From NCBI GenBank assembly GCA_024643945.1, contig JAHELX010000029.1:1-21749 (forward strand): 21,749 nt of DNA. Direction: 5' to 3'. Below are positions 8,148-14,590 of the stretch, in pieces (the first letter of the stretch is position 1; the number at the start of each line of letters is the position of its first letter). This DNA comes from Anaerolineales bacterium. Lineage in GTDB: Bacteria; Chloroflexota; Anaerolineae; 4572-78; NAK82. Position numbers and translations under genes: made by a program. The notes beneath the pieces are model-generated. The model ran no database searches. It was not told the origin of the DNA and saw nothing but the letters and a program-made list of their open reading frames with translations.

Positions 8148-8261
8148 TGGTGTCTTTGATGTTATCCTTGGTGACCACAATCGAGGTCAGCAACACCGAC
8201 GACACGTCGATCTTGCCGTTTTCACCGCCTTACCCTGCGTCATTTGGACCGGGACCGGGGT
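8148..8261 (-). pseudogene. Remnant: C-terminal piece of a second XylF-like binding protein
   Basis: Read on the minus strand, the first part translates as TPVPVQMTQGK, then, after a one-base shift, as GKIDVSSVLLTSIVVTKDNI and KDTI. The intact binding protein at 8667-10673 has TPIPAQMTQGK ... STIDVPSVLLTPVVVTKSNI NSTV at the same place. Compared with it, the DNA between CAGGG and ATCGAC is one base shorter, which produces the frameshift. The similarity stops just before the ATPase ribosome binding site. This is the 3' end of a lost paralogue that once preceded the ATPase. Confidence 0.8.
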
Positions 8262-8333
8262 ATATGCAATATCTTCTTCATTATTTTCTGGCGTTCCCTT
8301 TTCAAGTTAACGCGAGGTTAAGGCAACGGAGTC

Positions 8334-8417
8334 ATTATACACGTCACCCTTATTATTATCAAAATTGGGCTGTTTGTCCTTATGCTTCCCTAAAGCCAAG
8401 CTTAAGCCAACCTTAAG
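8334..8417 (-). promoter_or_regulatory. Promoter with four 11-bp repeats, copy A (upstream of ATPase-permease)
   Basis: On the minus strand TTGATA (8362-8357) and TATAAT (8339-8334) are separated by exactly 17 bases. Upstream of the -35 and separated from it by 11 bases lie four consecutive 11-mers: CTTAAGGTTGG (8417-8407), CTTAAGCTTGG (8406-8396), CTTTAGGGAAG (8395-8385) and CATAAGGACAA (8384-8374). Tandem half-sites on an 11-bp period are the hallmark of PhoB/OmpR-family response regulators; the first two resemble Pho boxes (CTTAACCT-N3 repeats). A further CTTAACCT-N3-GTTAACTT pair lies downstream of the -10 at 8322-8304. No regulator gene is in the window, so its identity is inference. Confidence 0.75.
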
Positions 8418-8430
8418 GCACTTGCCGATC
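8347..8430 (-). repeat. 84-bp promoter-module repeat, copy A
   Basis: Homologous to 12196-12279 in the same orientation. Alignment starts at GATCGG and runs through the four 11-mers to AATAA(A/G)GG; the segment CATAAGGACAAACA is identical. Similarity stops before the transcription start, so only the control region is shared. Confidence 0.8.
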
Positions 8431-8604
8431 GCGGACCAGCAAGGCTGAGGCATGGTGAAGAGCCTGTCTGTGCTGATTCAAAATCTGGATTTTAGAAGGC
8501 GTTTCAGCTTGACTTTCAGACGCGCCGAATTCAGCGGCGGTGATAGCGGCTACGACCTGTTCAGGGTGGGCTGTTTGGGTGTCGATAGTTAAGTGGGAGT
8601 AACC
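8413..8604 (-). pseudogene. Remnant: C-terminal tail of a second sugar ABC ATPase
   Basis: The minus-strand frame reads GYSHLTIDTQTAHPEQVVAA followed by ITAAEFGASESQAE and stops with TAA at 8413. The intact ATPase ends GYRAATFDTHTTNPEQVVSA ITGAEYGGS..., so the two agree along the C-terminal end of the domain. A TAG three codons before the first GY closes the frame upstream; nothing of the catalytic core remains. It lies right behind the intact binding-protein gene, where an ATPase gene would be expected. With the binding-protein remnant at 8148-8261 it implies a collapsed tandem duplication. The final codons overlap the promoter module. Confidence 0.78.
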
Positions 8605-8631
8605 AGTCTATCGACACCTGGTTACTCCCAC
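8578..8631. repeat. Interleaved inverted repeats behind the binding-protein gene
   Basis: Order on the plus strand is A, B, A', B'. A = GGTGTCGATAG (8578-8588), B = GTGGGAGTAACCAG (8593-8606), A' is the exact complement of A (8608-8618), and B' is the exact complement of B (8618-8631). Stems of 11 and 14 bp are perfect. A' is the loop of the B hairpin, so the hairpins compete. The structure starts 36 bases after the binding-protein stop (minus strand). No T-run follows, so it is more likely an mRNA-stabilising or control structure than a terminator. Confidence 0.75.
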
Positions 8632-8666
8632 CACATACTACCTCTAAGAACTCAAGGCTTCAGGTT

Positions 8667-10673
8667 TCATTCCAATCCTGCCGCCTTGCAAGCATTCGCG
8701 TACTCAGATGTACAGATCTGCTGAACCGTCCAGAACCCGTCTTTCACCACAGTGCTGTTGATGTTGCTCTTAGTGACTACGACAGGGGTGAGCAACACTG
8801 AGGGCACGTCGATCGTGCTGTTGTTCGTCGTCTTGCCCTGGGTCATCTGGGCCGGGATGGGAGTATGGGTGAGCAGATCATAAGCGAGCTGCGCCGCAGC
8901 GTCCGCCTCAGGCCGGATGGCCTTGTAGATCGTCATGTACTGCTGGCCGATCAGGATGCGCTGGATAGCAGCCAGCTCGGCGTCCTGACCGGTGACCGGG
9001 GGCATCGGATTGATGCCGGCCGCCCTCATGGCTGCAATAGCGCCGCTGGCGGTACCATCATTAGCGCAGTAGACGCCATCCACCTTGTTGCCCAAGGCGG
9101 TTAGTGCCTGCTGCATTTCGTTCTGGGCCTGGTTGGGGCTCCAGTCGGGTGTGTCATACTCCTTGGCGATGGTCAGCTTACCGGCCTTGACCAGGGGATC
9201 GAAGACGCTGTGAGCGCCCTGCTTGAACAGCTTGGCGTTGTTGTCGGTGGGAGCACCGTTGATCATGACGATGACCGGATTCTTGATCCCCATCTCATTC
9301 AGCTGGTTGACCAGAGCCTGGGCCTGAAGCTGCCCGACTCGGACGTTGTCGAAGGAGATGTAGTAGTTGACGCCGTTGGAGTTCAAGATAAGCCGATCGT
9401 AAGCGATGACCGGGACACCCTGCGTCTTAGCCATATTGGCGATGGCAGCAGCAGCGGCTGAGTCGACCGGGTCAAGCACCAGCACCTGGGCGCCGTTGGT
9501 CAGAGCCGCTTCAGCTTGGGAAAGCTGTAAGCTGGCATCCTGGTTGGCGTTGCTGTAGATGATCTGGCAGTTGGGGCAGAGTTGCTGCATCTTCTGCTCA
9601 AAGTAAGGTCGGTCTTTGGTCTCGTAGCGCGTGGTCTTAGTCTCGGGCAGCAAGAGCGCGATCTTGCCACTTTTCGGAGCCGGAGCGGGCGAGGTGATCA
9701 CCCAGCCGACGACTGCGCCGGTGATTGGGTGTGTCAACCCGCCGGCCTGCACTTTCATCCCGGTTGGGTTGGCAACATATGCCCCGTCCGAGGTGATGTT
9801 GTAGTACAGGCTACCCGCCACGATGCTGGGATCCTTGGCCGTGAGCACAACCGGCTGGTTGAACTCGCCGACCAATTGGCCGGTTTGGGTATCAGTCACG
9901 CGGAAAGCAAAGTCCAGCACCGGCATTTCGCCTTGGGGGGTATTGGCCAGGAATCCGGCCAAATCACCTGTCAGCACTTCAAACTTGACCGGCACATTGA
10001 AGGTGCCGGCCGGCACCTGGATGGTGAATGGCCCGGCGGTGATGGTAGCCGCCTGTCCAGCCGGGATGTCCTGGCTGGACAGCACGTTGGGATACCCCAG
10101 CGTGGAAAAGTCAGGCACCGCCGCAGCCGGTGCAGCCGCAGCCGGTGCAGCCGCAGCCGGTGCAGACACGGACACTACATACCAGAGGTTCGCATATCCC
10201 TGGCCGTTTGTTTGTCCAGGTTGGGTATCTTGAGTGAAGGTGTAGAGCGGCATGTTGTTGTAGGTAACCTGGTAGGTGCCGTCCTGGCGTTGAATCACGC
10301 CCAGTTTGCCCGAGATGCCTTGGGCAAGCGCTGGTTGTTCGCCCTGTGACACCGTCAGCGGCGGCCAAAGCTGGGCGCAAGCGCCGTTGCAGTTACTCTG
10401 ATCGGGTTTATCGTTCTTGAATGTGTAGAGTGTCATACCCTGACTATTGGCCAGGATTTCGCCCAGGGTTGGATTCTTAGCCGCTTGCACCGTCGCGTCC
10501 GTCGCGGTCGATGGCGATAGGGCAACCACCACGGTTGAGGTTGGCGACACTACGGTCGATGCATAGGCAGCCACCGGAGCGTAGGCTGTAAATAACACCG
10601 ACGCAATGATCACCACACTCAACATCGTAGTTCCTCGAAACTTGCTAGATATATCTCGAAACTTACTTAACAT
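8667..10673 (-). CDS. Sugar ABC transporter substrate-binding protein (XylF-like) fused to an N-terminal secreted-repeat domain
   Basis: A 668-aa exported protein. It has a signal peptide (about 1-38, cut near AAYA, no lipobox) and a Ser/Thr/Val-rich stretch. A secreted-repeat domain follows (COG4315/PF03640 type, about 68-168) with LYTFKND (82-88), Cys95 and Cys99 in CNGACAQLWPPL, and a second LYTFTQD. Next come an Ala/Pro linker (172-186), a beta-rich segment of unknown type (about 187-325), and a XylF-like periplasmic binding domain (about 336-645), with GKIALLLPETKTTRY at its start and TGQDAELAAIQRI and AQMTQGKTT later. Typical XylF proteins are about 330-370 aa, so this one is nearly doubled. 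The binding domain would capture a pentose or similar sugar for the ATPase/permease downstream. ATG 10673 is chosen over TTG 10679 because GGAG lies 7 bases upstream. The next intact genes on this strand are the ATPase and permease, beyond two gene remnants. Confidence 0.9.
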   Translation of the reverse strand: MLSKFRDISSKFRGTTMLSVVIIASVLFTAYAPVAAYASTVVSPTSTVVVALSPSTATDATVQAAKNPTLGEILANSQGMTLYTFKNDKPDQSNCNGACAQLWPPLTVSQGEQPALAQGISGKLGVIQRQDGTYQVTYNNMPLYTFTQDTQPGQTNGQGYANLWYVVSVSAPAAAAPAAAAPAAAVPDFSTLGYPNVLSSQDIPAGQAATITAGPFTIQVPAGTFNVPVKFEVLTGDLAGFLANTPQGEMPVLDFAFRVTDTQTGQLVGEFNQPVVLTAKDPSIVAGSLYYNITSDGAYVANPTGMKVQAGGLTHPITGAVVGWVITSPAPAPKSGKIALLLPETKTTRYETKDRPYFEQKMQQLCPNCQIIYSNANQDASLQLSQAEAALTNGAQVLVLDPVDSAAAAAIANMAKTQGVPVIAYDRLILNSNGVNYYISFDNVRVGQLQAQALVNQLNEMGIKNPVIVMINGAPTDNNAKLFKQGAHSVFDPLVKAGKLTIAKEYDTPDWSPNQAQNEMQQALTALGNKVDGVYCANDGTASGAIAAMRAAGINPMPPVTGQDAELAAIQRILIGQQYMTIYKAIRPEADAAAQLAYDLLTHTPIPAQMTQGKTTNNSTIDVPSVLLTPVVVTKSNINSTVVKDGFWTVQQICTSEYANACKAAGLE
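10120..10164 (-). repeat. Three perfect 15-bp tandem repeats in the linker
   Basis: GCCGCAGCCGGTGCA occurs three times without change (10120-10134, 10135-10149, 10150-10164), encoding the Ala/Pro linker between the secreted-repeat domain and the rest of the binding protein. Perfect in-frame repeats can change in number by slippage, which would alter linker length without a frameshift. Confidence 0.85.
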
Positions 10674-10725
10674 CTTCAATCTCCTAACTTAGTCTAAGTT
10701 TTTCTGAAATTCTTCTTTCTAACAG

Positions 10726-10839
10726 TCAGCGATGTACAGCGTATATTGTTAAACACATGAGCGTGTAAGGTATAAGTGTTGGAGTAAATAACTTCCTTTG
10801 ACCACCTCCTTTCAGGTTAGCTATCTTCTCTTTGTCCAT
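10726..10839 (-). CDS. Possible 37-aa leader ORF upstream of the binding protein
   Basis: The minus-strand ATG at 10839 is preceded at a proper distance by GGGAGAG (10850-10844). It opens a 37-codon frame, beginning MDKEKIANLKGGGQRKLF and ending in a hydrophobic half (PYTLMCLTIYAVHR), that stops 52 bases before the binding-protein start. Inside the frame lies GGAGGTGG (about 10808-10801), an almost complete anti-Shine-Dalgarno match with no usable start behind it. It could be a small membrane peptide, a translated leader controlling the gene behind it, or chance. No homologue is recognised. Confidence 0.3.
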   Translation of the reverse strand: MDKEKIANLKGGGQRKLFTPTLIPYTLMCLTIYAVHR

Positions 10840-10917
10840 TTGGCTCTCCCACGAAAGTGAGTGGCCGGCATTCGCCGCGTGGACTGAACTTCGCCGGCAG
10901 GTTAAGCTTCTATATCG

Positions 10918-11940
10918 TTATCTTGAATATTCACTCTTAATTCTCAGCGCCTGATTGCGCCGCTCGATCATATGTTTTTCCATAGAATTGGGGTAGCGTT
11001 CCTGCAGGCGCGACACCTCATTCAACCGCGCCAGCGGCTCGTCCTCCAACCGCCACTGCGCCGCCTGGAGATTGTCCACCAATTGCTGGCTGTTCCTGGC
11101 TCCCACGATCACCGAGGTGATAGCCGGCTGCTCAAGGATCCAACGCAGCGCCACCTGGGCCGGGCTGCGACCCAACTGCTCCGCCACCTCCAGAAGGGTC
11201 TGCAGAGTCTCGTCTGCGTTGAACGCAAAGTAAGGCTCCGGGTAGGCCCAGTTTTCCTCAGAACGGGTTCCCGGCAGCCTCTTGTGACCAGGTTTGTACT
11301 TGCCCGAAAGAAAACCTCCGGCCAGTGGACTCCACACCACCACCCCCAACCCCTTGTATTGGCACAGGGGGATCAGCTCCTGCTCGATATCTCGCACCAC
11401 CAGGCTGTACTGGGGCTGATAGCACTCAAAGCGGGCCAGGTTTCTGGTGTCACTGATCCACAGCGCTTCCGACAATCGCCATGCTTCGTAATTACTGCAG
11501 CCGATGTAGCGGACCTTTCCCTGGTGTACCAGGTCATCCAATGCCCGGAGCATCTCCTCTATGGGCGCCTGCACATCCACGTGATGAATATAGTAGATAT
11601 CCACATAGTCCATCTGCAGCCGCTTCAGGCTGTCCTCAATGGCGTTCATAATGTGTACTCGCGACATGCCTGAGTCATTTGGACCAGGCCCCATAGGGTT
11701 GAAGAACTTGGTGGCTACAATTGCCTCTCGACGTCGCCCCTTGAGCGCCTTGCCCAGCATCACCTCCGACCGGCCTGAGCCATAGGAGTCGGCTGTGTCA
11801 AAGAAATTCACGCCGGCGTCCAGTGCCATATCCACTAAACGCTGGGCTTCGGTCTCATCTGTGTCCCGCCCAAAGGTCATCGTTCCCAGGCAGATCTCCG
11901 AGACTTTCAGTCCACTGCGCCCCAGCCGTCGATATTCCAT
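10918..11940 (-). CDS. Aldo/keto reductase
   Basis: A 340-aa cytosolic NAD(P)H-dependent oxidoreductase with the AKR (beta/alpha)8 barrel. Catalytic tetrad candidates are Asp48 and Tyr53 in FFDTADSYGSGRSE, Lys78 in VATKFF, and His119/120 in DIYYIHHVD. The C-terminal half has WSPLAGGFLSGKY and the cofactor-binding SVIVGARNSQQLVDN. Its length and the N-terminus MEYRRLGRSGLKVSEICLG match the YajO/YghZ-like (AKR12/13-type) branch, which reduces sugar aldehydes or other carbonyls. Lying just upstream of the sugar-binding protein gene on the same strand (gap 244 bases), it may process the imported sugar. This is inference from neighbourhood. The ribosome binding site (GAGAAG) is weak. The promoter module copy B lies about 240 bases upstream. 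Confidence 0.92.
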   Translation of the reverse strand: MEYRRLGRSGLKVSEICLGTMTFGRDTDETEAQRLVDMALDAGVNFFDTADSYGSGRSEVMLGKALKGRRREAIVATKFFNPMGPGPNDSGMSRVHIMNAIEDSLKRLQMDYVDIYYIHHVDVQAPIEEMLRALDDLVHQGKVRYIGCSNYEAWRLSEALWISDTRNLARFECYQPQYSLVVRDIEQELIPLCQYKGLGVVVWSPLAGGFLSGKYKPGHKRLPGTRSEENWAYPEPYFAFNADETLQTLLEVAEQLGRSPAQVALRWILEQPAITSVIVGARNSQQLVDNLQAAQWRLEDEPLARLNEVSRLQERYPNSMEKHMIERRNQALRIKSEYSR

Positions 11941-12182
11941 ATTTTACTTCTCGCCTTTTTGCCTTCGAGCAATTCCCTAAAGCCCAATAGATTAGGGTTT
12001 CATCCGGAAACCTAGTTTGGAAAAGTCAGGCACCATCGTGCTCGACGATACCTTTTCATCATCACTGCAGCCACTGAGAACACTGAAAAAACCCAGTTTC
12101 TGCGAACTCCGTGTACTATGAGGACGGAAGAGTGATCTGAAATCCTCATCAACACTGTTGCGAGAGACTACTTCGTGATGAG
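11941..12182 (-). other. Leader region of the aldo/keto reductase with a possible binding-protein remnant
   Basis: No intact gene. TGGAAAAGTCAGGCACC (plus strand, 12017-12033) is identical to 10102-10118 inside the binding-protein gene. On the minus strand it reads VPDFSKLG in a frame also containing LSGCSDDEK, against VPDFSTLG in the intact protein. Next to it is an imperfect hairpin TAGGGTTTC / GGAAACCTA (11993-12014) whose core TCCGGAAA recalls the 32-bp palindrome at 5726. This may be the N-terminal side of a decayed binding-protein copy; the evidence is a single 17-base match. Confidence 0.35.
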
Positions 12183-12266
12183 AATATAGGAACTACCTTT
12201 ATTATCCTCCAAATTGCTTTGTTTGTCCTTATGCTTTACTAAAGCTAAGTTTAAGAAAACCTTAAG
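12183..12266 (-). promoter_or_regulatory. Promoter with four 11-bp repeats, copy B (upstream of aldo/keto reductase)
   Basis: The minus strand carries four 11-mers, CTTAAGGTTTT (12266-12256), CTTAAACTTAG (12255-12245), CTTTAGTAAAG (12244-12234) and CATAAGGACAA (12233-12223). They are followed by a weak -35 (TTGGAG at 12212-12207, spacer 18, or TGGAGG one base on, spacer 17) and a -10 TATATT (12188-12183). The distance from the last repeat to the -10 is identical to copy A. A weak -35 with upstream tandem half-sites fits an activator-dependent promoter. The first gene downstream is the aldo/keto reductase, 243 bases away. Confidence 0.7.
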
Positions 12267-12279
12267 GTCATTACCGATC
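12196..12279 (-). repeat. 84-bp promoter-module repeat, copy B
   Basis: Partner of 8347-8430, same orientation. Both copies keep the 11-bp register, which suggests the repeats are under selection. Confidence 0.8.
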
Positions 12280-12331
12280 ACTACAGTATACTAGCTTCAA
12301 AATTAGATTTGCTGCCCCTTTCTTAACCTTG

Positions 12332-12360
12332 TTGACAGGGGAATAGGCCTAGTGTATAAT
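12332..12360 (+). promoter_or_regulatory. Consensus sigma-70 promoter of the S1 gene
   Basis: TTGACA (12332-12337), a 17-base spacer and TATAAT (12355-12360): a perfect match to the housekeeping consensus, as expected for a highly expressed ribosomal gene. GTCCT/AGGAC (12362-12366 and 12376-12380) flank the likely start of transcription. Confidence 0.85.
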
Positions 12361-12366
12361 GGTCCT

Positions 12367-12739
12367 AAGCCAGGGAGGACAGGCGAGTTTCGGAGTCCGT
12401 GATACATTTCCTGTAACGTGTCGGTCGGCGGGGCGCCAATAGCCCCATGTCTCGCCCAGACGGGCTGGAAGATGCTGTCACCGCCTAACCAAATTCGCAT
12501 AATCGAGTCGGAGTGATTGGCCAAAAGGCTTCCAATTGCTTCACCGAGCTCGGTGTTCGCCCATTTAGCTTGTACGTTCCAATAGGTAGAATGCCGGGCT
12601 ATTTTTATCCTGTTTTTAAGATACATGTCGTACCCGGCGATTTGGAACATTGAGATAGTGATCTTATGGTAATTCACAAGATGCAAGGTAACAGTCATCT
12701 CATTTCTTATCGGGATTGAGGAGGGCAAAGAGAGAGCAT
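12367..12739 (+). other. Long (~370-nt) untranslated leader of the S1 gene
   Basis: No gene is supportable between the promoter and the S1 start. It contains several inverted repeats: GGGGC/GCCCC near 12433-12449, a perfect 14-bp palindrome CACCGAGCTCGGTG (12542-12555), and GCCGGG/CCCGGC (12593-12598 and 12633-12638). A 141-codon frame on the opposite strand (12303-12728) has no ribosome binding site and overlaps the promoter. The leader may carry autoregulatory structure, as ribosomal-protein leaders often do, but no known motif is recognised. Confidence 0.5.
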
Positions 12740-14158
12740 ATGACTCAAGAGGAGACGGGAGCTACCCCTACCACTCAAACGATGGCGGATTTGCTATCGC
12801 AGGAGGAGTACAACTATCAACAGCCTCAGCGCGGTGAAATCCGGACTGGTCAGGTGGTGTTGGTAGGGCCCAACGAAATTGTAGTTGACGTTGGTGCGAA
12901 GCGAGAGGGAGTGGTTAGCCCCCAGGACCTGGAACGTTTGAGCGCCGAAGAGCGATCTGCTATCTCTGTCGGCGATCAGGTTTCGGTCTATGTAGTCAAT
13001 CCCGAAGATCGGGATGGCAACACCATCGTCTCTCTCTATCTGGCTCAGATAGAGAAAGACTGGCAGAAAGCCGAAGAATATCTGAAGAGCAAAGAAATTG
13101 TAGAGGGAAAGGTCATTGGTTACAATAAAGGTGGCCTGGTTGTCCCCTTTGGCAAGATTCGTGGCTTTGTGCCAGCTTCACAGGTAGTCGGTTTCCCGCG
13201 CCGGCTGTCGCCGACTGAGAAGAGTGCTCGACTGGCCGAACAAGTGGGGCATGAAATTGTCGTGCAGATTATTGAAGTTGACCGAAGGCGTAGGCGCCTG
13301 ATCATGTCGGAACAGGCAGCTCAGGGTGAATGGCGTGAGCAACAACGACGCAAATTGATGGACAGCCTCGTAGAGGGACAAGTCGTGCACGGAGTGGTGA
13401 CCAGTCTGGCTAACTTTGGCGCGTTTGTAGATCTGGGCGGAACCGACGGCCTCATCCACATTTCCGAACTTGCCTGGCATCGCATCAAACATCCGCGTGA
13501 GATCGTCCAGGTTGGTGACGAAGTGGATGTCTATGTTTTAAAGCTTGATCGTGCCAACAGTAAAATTGGCCTTAGCCTGCGCCGGTTGCAACCCGACCCA
13601 TGGAGTCTGGTAGACACCAAATACTCCATCGGCCAACGAGTGGAGGGCACGATCACGAACATTGTCGATTTTGGCGCTTTTGCCCATCTGGAAGATGGCA
13701 TCGAGGGGTTGATTCACATCTCAGAACTTTCCGAGGCAGAAATCAACCACCCCAGCGAGGTGGTAAAACGCGGCGATCGGTACTTGCTAGAGATTATCAA
13801 GATTGAGCCCGAACGGCAAAGGATTGGATTGAGCTTGAAGCGAGTGCCTCGAGATGAACAGGTTGCCTGGCGTGCCACTCAAGCATCATCTCGCTCTGCA
13901 GTCGATGCGGAGTCCTTATCGGCCGATACGGCGCCAGCACCTGCGGAGGCTATAGAACCGAAAGTGACGGAAGAAGACGAGTCGCGTCAAGCCACAGGTT
14001 CGAAGTCTGAACCCCAACCGGCAGGGGCAGCAGAGTCCGCCGAAGATGATGCTGCGCTCCTGGATGGCCAAACAGATTCAGACGATGTGCTAACTGACGA
14101 TGCATCTGACAGCATTGAGCCTCAACCGGAAACATTAGCAAAGGAGCCTGTCGCCTGA
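12740..14158 (+). CDS. rpsA: 30S ribosomal protein S1-like protein, four S1 domains
   Basis: A 472-aa RNA-binding protein with four consecutive S1 (OB-fold) domains: about 27-103 (RTGQVVLVGPNEIVVDVGAK), 112-190 (VEGKVIGYNKGGLVVPFG), 205-283 (GQVVHGVVTSLANFGAFVDL, GTDGLIHISEL) and 291-370 (EGTITNIVDFGAFAHLEDG). A 100-residue acidic, low-complexity tail rich in Glu, Asp, Ala and Ser follows. Domains 3 and 4 are the most canonical; domain 1 is divergent, as in S1 proteins that dock on the ribosome. It would help mRNA bind the 30S subunit. Four domains rather than six is usual outside proteobacteria. ATG 12740 is chosen; GAGGAGG lies about 15 bases upstream, rather far, and TTG 12716 would overlap it. 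A DksA-type gene follows and a terminator ends the unit. Confidence 0.9.
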   Translation: MTQEETGATPTTQTMADLLSQEEYNYQQPQRGEIRTGQVVLVGPNEIVVDVGAKREGVVSPQDLERLSAEERSAISVGDQVSVYVVNPEDRDGNTIVSLYLAQIEKDWQKAEEYLKSKEIVEGKVIGYNKGGLVVPFGKIRGFVPASQVVGFPRRLSPTEKSARLAEQVGHEIVVQIIEVDRRRRRLIMSEQAAQGEWREQQRRKLMDSLVEGQVVHGVVTSLANFGAFVDLGGTDGLIHISELAWHRIKHPREIVQVGDEVDVYVLKLDRANSKIGLSLRRLQPDPWSLVDTKYSIGQRVEGTITNIVDFGAFAHLEDGIEGLIHISELSEAEINHPSEVVKRGDRYLLEIIKIEPERQRIGLSLKRVPRDEQVAWRATQASSRSAVDAESLSADTAPAPAEAIEPKVTEEDESRQATGSKSEPQPAGAAESAEDDAALLDGQTDSDDVLTDDASDSIEPQPETLAKEPVA

Positions 14159-14218
14159 CCGGTCTGACCATCAGTGACCGGGATGGTGCACAGGCCCGGT
14201 CAGAAAGGATGGTACGCG

Positions 14219-14578
14219 ATGAACACGGACCGACCGGGCGATAGAGAGATGACACTGGATAGCATTTCAGAGAGGGCAAGGTTAGAACAAGAATTGGCCC
14301 GGACTCAGCAAGAATTGGCCCTCATCAATCAGAAGCTGGAAGAAAAGGGGGATTTCGGTCTGGGTCAAGGTGCATCCACTGTCTACGAATGGGAGATGAA
14401 TCTAGCTTTGCGCGAATCGGCAGAAGCCAAAATCAAGTCGATCAAGGGCGCACTGGCCCGGTTGGATCATGGAAATTATGGTATTTGTGAAATCTGCGGC
14501 CAGGTGATTGACCCGGCTCGCCTGGAAATCTTGCCTCATACTACGCTTTGCGTCCGGTGCGCACAAGCCAGTCGCTGA
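14219..14578 (+). CDS. TraR/DksA-type C4 zinc finger protein
   Basis: A 119-aa protein of the DksA/TraR family, which binds the RNA polymerase secondary channel or acts as a small regulator. Residues about 14-82 form a long charged helical, coiled-coil-like segment. Cys90-x2-Cys93 and Cys111-x2-Cys114 (ICEICGQVIDPARLEILP, LCVRCAQ) make the family's C4 zinc finger. The acidic DxxDxA tip of E. coli DksA is not seen; the loop is GDFGLGQG. A direct effect on stringent control is therefore uncertain. ATG 14219 is set by AGAAAGGA about 9 bases upstream. It lies 60 bases after the S1 gene and probably shares its transcript. Confidence 0.88.
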   Translation: MNTDRPGDREMTLDSISERARLEQELARTQQELALINQKLEEKGDFGLGQGASTVYEWEMNLALRESAEAKIKSIKGALARLDHGNYGICEICGQVIDPARLEILPHTTLCVRCAQASR

Positions 14579-14590
14579 ACAGAACTCAGT

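Noticed and set aside
8593..8631. 14-bp hairpin as a rho-independent terminator of the binding-protein gene
   Set aside because: No T-run on the minus strand (TTAACTATCG follows) and the stem is not especially GC-rich.
8578..8631. Full H-type RNA pseudoknot from the interleaved repeats
   Set aside because: Connections of 0 to 4 bases cannot span 11- and 14-bp stems; competing hairpins are more realistic.
12303..12728. 141-codon minus-strand frame opposite the S1 leader
   Set aside because: TTG start, no Shine-Dalgarno before it or before the internal ATG at 12698, overlaps the perfect S1 promoter, and no family resemblance.
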